Part shown: positions 31,248 through 36,304 of the stretch, in pieces | How the letters are laid out: every line of letters starts with the position of its first letter | How positions within the stretch are numbered: the stretch's first letter is position 1 | NCBI GenBank assembly: GCA_958430865.1 | Contig: CAUDNR010004339.1 | Span: 1-36,304, forward strand | DNA from: Entrophospora sp. SA101 | Taxonomy: Eukaryota > Glomeromycota > Glomeromycetes > Entrophosporales > Entrophosporaceae | Direction: 5' to 3' | Length of the DNA: 36,304 nt | The notes under the pieces: generated by a model | The model's input: the letters and a program-made list of their open reading frames with translations, nothing else | Told to the model about the DNA's origin: nothing | Database searches by the model: none | Program-made: the position numbers and the translations under genes

Positions 31248-33433
31248 TTAAACATCCAATAATAAACGTCGAGGATCTTCCACTTGTTCCTTAATTGTCT
31301 TCAAGAATGTAACAGCCTCACGTCCATCAATCAATCGATGATCATAAGTCAAGGCAACATACATCATAGGACGAATCTCAATCTATATCCATAAAATCAT
31401 TATCTTTAACCATTATAACTTTTTACGTTTCTATTTAAGAAGGTTTATTAAACACCTACCTTTCCATTTATAGCAACAGGGCGTTCTTTTGTAACATGCA
31501 TACCAAGAATTGCACTTTGTGGAAGATTGATGATTGGAGTGCCAAATAACGATCCATAAACACCGCCATTAGATATAGTAAATGTTCCACCTGTCATATC
31601 TTCGATAGTAATTTTTCCCTCTCTAGCCTATAATTTTTTATAAATACAAATAAAAATAATAATAAGCAAAATAATCGAGCAATATAATTCCATAATAAAA
31701 AACATAAAAATAATGACTCCAACTAACCTTTACACCCAATTCAGCAATCGCCTTTTCAATTTCAATAAAAGATAACAAATGTGCATTTCTAACAACTGGA
31801 GTTACAAGACCTTTTGGTGTAGCTACAGCAACGCTAACATCAACATAATCTCTATAGATAATGCTATCACCATCAATAGAAGCATTGACGGAAGGAATCT
31901 CTTGAAGTGCTACAACAGATGCCTTTACAAATGGAGGAAGGAATCCAAGTTTTATATTATGCTTTTTCATTACCGCATCTTTGTAAGTATTACGCATATC
32001 AATGATATTACTAATATTTATACAAAATGTTTATGTTGCTATTAGTAATTAATAGCAGTAGTCGTAATTATAATAAGTGAAAGAGAAACTAAATATATTA
32101 TTATACGTATTAATATAAACAGATAAATATATGGCAAATCTCACCTCATATCAATTTCATTAAAAGTGGTTAAAGATGCTGCGGTATTTTGCGCCTCCTT
32201 CAACCGTTCAGCAATTCTCAAACGCATTCTATTCATCTTTACCTATTATTTATTAATTCACATATCATATGTCAAGATTCTTTATTATCAATTAACTAAT
32301 AAATTTGTTTGTTTGTTTGTCTGTTTGTTTTTATACATACATGACTCTCCGTACGATCCTTATAGTGATCCTCTGGTTTGGTAACTTTCGAGGTAGAAAT
32401 TGTAAGTGGGGTTGAAGGCGGTGGTTTTGCAGAAGAAGAAGATTTTGCAGAAGATGGTTTTTGTTCTGGATATAAATAAATCAAAAATCAATAAATTAAT
32501 AAATTCTAGAATTACTCAATAACAATGCAATAAATAGGATACCAGTTTTTGGTTGTGGTGATGGCGGAGCAGTCTCTTTCTTTGATTCTTCTTTAGGGGA
32601 TTCGACCTTTGATTCGGCCTTTGATTCCTGTTTTGGAGCTTCTTCCTTAGGAGATTCTTCTTTAGGAGCTTCATCTTTGCTGGCTAAAATAATATTTAAT
32701 CAAAGTGAAATCACAAACCAATCAACAAACCAATCAACAAACCAACCAATCAATAAATCTATAAATTTTAATGATGATTACCTTCAGCAGGAGCATCACC
32801 CAACTCAATTTCAAAAAGATCTTGTTGAACTGTAACATTGTCTTGCTCATCCACAAACAACTTAGTTATCTTACCGGAATGTGGAGAATTAATAGGAGCA
32901 TCGATCTTTTAAAACAAAACAAACAATGTTATTATTATTGTCATTATTACTGATTATTTTGAACTCTTAAAATTTAAAGTTTGGATGATTTGATTTACCT
33001 TGTCTGTTTCGATGGTGGCAACTTCTTCGTCTTGACGAACGTAGTCACCGACCTCTTTTTATTTATTAATTAATTAATTTTTTGGTAGGTGAAAAGTGAA
33101 CGAGAGAAAGAGTGAAAAAAAAGATGGTGTTAAAGCTGATCTTACTTTTACTCCATTTTGCAAGTGTTCCCTCTGTAATGGACTCGGCCAAAGGAGGAAC
33201 TTTAACCACCTTACTGGCTGAAAACAAATAAAATATCATTCAATTAATTTGTTCTTTAATAATAATAATGAAATGATTATATATTTTTACTTGCCATAGT
33301 CTCGAATTTGTATCTTTAGGGCATATGTTTGGGCATATAAGAAGGTTCTTGGTGTAAACTTGAAGCTATACAACAAAGAACGAGCAGTGTTTAATTTAAG
33401 AATGTTCTTTGATATAGCAGCCAGCTGCATCAT
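31248..33433 (-). CDS. KGD2: Dihydrolipoyllysine succinyltransferase, E2 of 2-oxoglutarate dehydrogenase
   Basis: Ten exons (33433-33291, 33213-33146, 33054-32999, 32905-32782, 32683-32543, 32465-32341, 32242-32145, 32010-31728, 31627-31460, 31382-31248) join in frame to 446 residues. The first 47 residues are basic, without acidic residues until late, and fit a mitochondrial presequence. The lipoyl domain (about 49-128) has [20 protein letters not shown] and the lipoylated Lys89 in ETDKID. A linker rich in K, E, P and S (about 130-215) follows; no E3-binding domain is seen, which is typical of this E2. The catalytic domain starts near [17 protein letters not shown] and ends with [12 protein letters not shown], active-site His417 and Asp421. 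The enzyme transfers succinyl to CoA in the TCA cycle in the mitochondrial matrix. The intron 1 boundaries are ambiguous (see findings). Confidence 0.96.
32305..32334. repeat. TTTG microsatellite in a KGD2 intron
   Basis: TTTG/TCTG units repeat about seven times inside the intron between exons 6 and 7. Confidence 0.8.
32717..32756. repeat. CAATCAACAAAC tandem repeat in a KGD2 intron
   Basis: Three imperfect 12-base units of CAATCAACAAAC lie in the intron between exons 4 and 5. Confidence 0.75.
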
Positions 33434-33936
33434 TATACTTTTTTTTAAAATTAATTAAAAATTATTTACGTGAATTAAGTAAGAAATTTTTAAAGATTTT
33501 TCTTTTAAGAATAAAAAAAAATTATATTTTCCATGTAAGATCTGCTAAAAATCTTGTCATAAATAGAAATACCGCCAATAAGATTGTGTAAATTTCGACC
33601 GCTATATGAAAAATAATCGGATAGATTGCAAGTATGTACGTAATGCATGTCAATCAATCTTTATACGAGTTATTGATTCAAATAAAATTGGAATTATTCG
33701 TTTGATCATTTGATTCGAATCATTCGTATGGACCCGGACAGTAAAAATCGAGTTTTCCAGAAAGTTTTTTTTCTTTTTTAGTAAGATTTCCTGGTGATAT
33801 ATGGTGGATTATTCTCTACAAGAAAGCGAACATAGCATGACACAAATAATTACAGTCATTTCTTTTTATTTGGTATTAGTCTTTTTAATCTTATCCGATG
33901 GTTAGTAAATTTATTGCCAGCAAGCTAGTTAGTAAA
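33434..33936. other. KGD2 upstream region
   Basis: This 500-base stretch contains the KGD2 promoter, but no recognisable TATA or CCAAT box is obvious in the first 150 bases. An ATTCGAAT-rich patch at about 33690-33740 with GGACCCGGACAGTAAAAATCG resembles 3530-3560 and belongs to the dispersed repeat noted earlier. Confidence 0.45.
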
Positions 33937-34718
33937 CTAATTATAATTAAACGGATCTTGCTGTAACGGATCGCTCTTTGGTTTAATGAGTTCAGAGAAT
34001 ACTTTGCTCGATTTAACTGATGATGAGCATTGATAGACAATTGACTCAATAGTAAAGGCTTGAGCGACCTTTTCTTTTAGATTAGTAAAGCACGGGAATA
34101 AATTTTCATTTCTTGGAGAAACTTCTGCTCGATTGCTTCAATAAAACCTTTCTTTTCTTTCTGGTGATTGTGCTTCATTTAAGGCATTTTGTAAATTATT
34201 TATCTTATGAACAGAATCGGAGGAATTTGGCTTTTGTGGTAACTGTTGGATAGTAACATGATTAATTCTACTTCTGCAATACCCTTTCTTTGTTCCGGCC
34301 TGGATTTATGATTATCTCTTTCTTAGCATCATTTATTTGTTGTTGTCAATCTTTGGAGCATGTAACATCAACAAAACCTGTATAACAAATAATTAATATT
34401 CCGAAATTCTATATTAATATTATTAATATACAAAAAAAAACAGGTTGGAAAAAATTTTCTTTCCATATTAATACTAATATTATTTATTTCAATAGTTTGG
34501 TTGCACAATTTTGAGTTTTTATGACGTTACACGCTCCAAAAGTTCCATCTATACACTGGTTATTGACAGTTAGGAGAAATAGCATCATCAAGTTTATTTT
34601 TGATTTGTTGATAGGCTTGTAATTGTTTTGTAAACTTTGATTGGTTACTTTGGGATTACTTGTTTGGGATCAATCATAATAGTTGACAATGTTTGTTTGC
34701 CCTTGGTCATAGTTGGTA

Positions 34719-35483
34719 CAGTCAAAGCTCTCTATAACGAACCTTCAAAAACCGAACTGTTCTCTATAATGAATTAAGGTATTGGTTCCCGATTTTTTGT
34801 TAATTAATTTTGCTCTGTATAACGAACTTAATAATTAAAATTCTATATTCTGTATAACGAACTGCTTTTGAAAATCATATGACAAATTTACATATATAAA
34901 ATGACGCTCACTTTAATGTAACACAAAAAATTCATCATTATTGACAAAAAAAATTTTTTTCGATAAAAAAAAAATTTATTCTTTAACTATAACGAAAACA
35001 ACATTGATATTAACATTATACAAGCGACAAGAATACAATTGTTTATTAATTGATTGTTTACACACTACGTCTCTTTTGTTAAATCATTAATGGAAATAAA
35101 GAAAATAAATACCAATTTTTATTAAATATATAAAATATCCGTGTGCATTTTTTTTTTTAAAAAGATATTTTAAAATTCAACCAAATGTCAACTAAAAGAA
35201 GAACTACTTTGACAGCTTTACAAAAGAAAGAGGTATGTTTGTTGAAACAATGAGATCCGAATATTTCTAACGTTGAACTTGCAGATATATATAATGTCGG
35301 AAAATCTACAGTAATTGAGATTTTAAAAGAAAAAGATAAATGGATTACAAATTGCAATTTTCATAGTTATATTACGATCACATGACTATAAATGTGATGC
35401 TTGATCGACACCTTATAGTGAACGCTCTCTATAACGAACAAAAATTCTCGGGATAGGGGGTTCGTTATAGAGAACTTTGATTG
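34719..35483. mobile_element. Short Tigger/pogo-like element (CTCTATAACGAAC ends)
   Basis: The left end CAGTCAAAGCTCTCTATAAC and the right end, read inward, CAATCAAAGTTCTCTATAAC are inverted copies extending through CGAAC. TA flanks both sides (34717-34718 and 35484-35485). Extra CTCTATAACGAAC copies lie just inside both ends. At 765 bp it is non-autonomous and keeps only a DNA-binding remnant. Its ends differ from those of the elements at 9353 and 24824, so it is a third family or lineage. Confidence 0.88.
35185..35370 (+). pseudogene. Transposase N-terminal helix-turn-helix remnant
   Basis: From the ATG at about 35185 the frame reads MSTKRRTTLTALQKKEVCLL, a stop (TGA at the codon after KQ), then DPNISNVELADIYNVGKSTV and IEILKEKDKW. 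This is a CENP-B N-terminal / Psq-type helix-turn-helix, the first domain of Tigger/pogo transposases. The second binding domain and the DDD core are deleted. It is the N-terminal counterpart of the C-terminal remnant at 9618. Confidence 0.8.
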
Positions 35484-35485
35484 TA

Positions 35486-36075
35486 GATTGCGAACAATTT
35501 TGGGAATTGATAATCATTTGACAAGTTAATTCAAAAGTATTCTTGGTAATATTGTTTGCTTGCAAAAAGAGATGAAGTTTTTGCTGCAGACTTCTGTTTT
35601 TACTTTAATTTACTGAAGAGAGCTAATTTTTGTTTTCCATTTTCGACGTGTTTTCTTGTCATGCATTCATTCTTTTCGTACAAATTCCTTGGATCCCAAG
35701 ATGGTAATACATAGTGAGTGATGAACTTTTCAAATAATAATAAAATTCTACTGATGCACGTGTTCAATCAACGCTAAATAGTTATATCACGGACACTAGT
35801 ACTTTGCATGGGTAATGGGTAATAATAATCTAACACATACCACATAATATCAGCTTGTTTAAAAAATACAATAATAAAATTTTTAATATTATTTGAGAGG
35901 ACCATGTAAACAAGCGTACTTACTATTTCCAGTTTTATTTAAGAGATTTTTATTTTATGAGGAAAAAAAAAAATGGACGAGACAAATTGTGGCACTATTG
36001 TGGCGTTTAACAAATTTAACCAGGGCCAAGTGAATATCATGTCACATCTTTCATCTTTTATTTCTTGAGAAAAAA
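35486..36075. other. Right flank of the element and promoter region of the last gene
   Basis: The first 230 bases hold the 5' part of the decayed minus-strand gene. From 35720 to 36075 I see only AT-rich sequence. A 77-codon minus frame at 35939-36172 overlaps the MATH-like gene and is its shadow. Confidence 0.4.
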
Positions 36076-36304
36076 ATGTCTCAAGCATCTTGTATAAAGT
36101 ATAAAAATCCTGCACAAAATAATTATTACTCGGGTGGAGTTTTAACTTATGTTTATAGGTGGAAAATAACAAAATGGAGTGATGTTAGACCTTTTATGGA
36201 ACATACTAGTCCTCCTTTTAATGCTGATAATTTACAATGGTTTGTAGCATTAGAAAAAAAATTTTTTTTTTTTGGCATGTTCTTGAAAAATCCCCACGTT
36301 TATA
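36076..36304 (+). CDS. MATH-like domain protein, 5' part only
   Basis: From the ATG at 36076 (MSQASCIKYKNPAQNNYYSG) the frame is open for 76 codons to the window edge, so the gene is cut by the boundary. The segment YVYRWKITKWSDVRP, then HTSPPF, NLQWFVALEKKF and MFLKNPHVY follows the MATH/TRAF pattern of W.I..W, SP.F, W...L and a following strand. MATH domains bind peptide ligands and often sit with BTB domains in ubiquitin-ligase adaptors. An A9-T12 run at about 36254-36274 encodes KKFFFF and is a likely spot for a sequencing or frameshift error. Confidence 0.5.
   Translation, partial: MSQASCIKYKNPAQNNYYSGGVLTYVYRWKITKWSDVRPFMEHTSPPFNADNLQWFVALEKKFFFFGMFLKNPHVY

Larger units (their letters stand above)
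33937..35720 (-). pseudogene. Decayed gene split by a Tigger/pogo-like element
   Basis: On the minus strand, protein-like pieces lie in order: NNITKNTFELTCQMIINSQN (just right of the element), TKGKQTLSTIMIDPKQ and QSKFTKQLQAYQQIKNKLDD (left of the element, 34560-34716), then IQAGTKKGYCRSRINHVTIQ, QKPNSSDSVHKINNLQNALN, one in-frame stop near 34141, and NLKEKVAQAFTIESIVYQCS to a TAG at 33937. Frames change and several stops intervene. I do not recognise the family. The element at 34719-35483 lies within it, so the gene was present before that insertion. Confidence 0.45.

Overview
The window looks like nuclear DNA of an arbuscular mycorrhizal fungus (Glomeromycotina, most like Rhizophagus). It is extremely AT-rich, and its genes have short GT-AG introns of roughly 60-130 bases. 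The proteins are those of a fungus: NUC1, KGD2 and LSm3. There is also a BTB-BACK-TLDc protein and a broken Fic-domain gene, both from families I recall as expanded in this genus. Between the genes lie many decayed DNA transposons. The genus assignment rests on protein resemblance from memory; no search was run.

Layout. 1-6298 is repeat-rich and holds no intact gene. It contains a two-copy repeat (350-754 and 4470-4829), the 3' remnant of a multi-membrane-spanning protein gene (3772-4035) and another repeat pair (about 5157 and 5746). 6299-7938 is a BTB-BACK-TLDc gene with one intron. 8207-8459 is a MITE-like inverted-repeat element. 9353-10134 is a deleted Tigger/pogo-like element. 11461-12450 is an intact multi-span membrane protein gene of unknown function, the parent type of the 3772 remnant. 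13529-14833 is bounded by inverted repeats and encloses a small two-exon gene with an acidic tail. 14911-15065 is a tandem-repeat end of a probable DNA transposon, and 16286-16552 is a weak BED-finger-like fragment.

17042-20764 is the conserved core. LSM3 (minus) and a CDKN3-like dual-specificity phosphatase (plus, six exons) share a 282-base divergent promoter. NUC1, a mitochondrial endonuclease G homologue (minus), converges on the phosphatase. 21637-23491 is a Fic (AMPylase-type) gene broken by at least two frameshifts and one in-frame stop. 23858-24187 is a fragment of a PD-(D/E)XK or VSR-like nuclease.

24824-27377 is a complete-looking Tigger-like transposon: TA target duplication, inverted ends, and an intact two-exon transposase with a DDD triad. 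It truncates a gene fragment at 27380-27675. 29024-30070 is a second intact member of the multi-span membrane family. 31248-33433 is the ten-exon KGD2 gene (E2 of 2-oxoglutarate dehydrogenase). 33937-35720 is a decayed gene split by a short Tigger/pogo-like element (34719-35483) that keeps only a helix-turn-helix remnant. A MATH-like reading frame starts at 36076 and runs off the end.

The genes do not form an operon. LSM3, NUC1 and KGD2 are independent housekeeping genes. The rest is a record of repeated duplication and transposition. The most promising undescribed material is the multi-span membrane family (two intact genes and one relic) and the small gene enclosed by inverted repeats.
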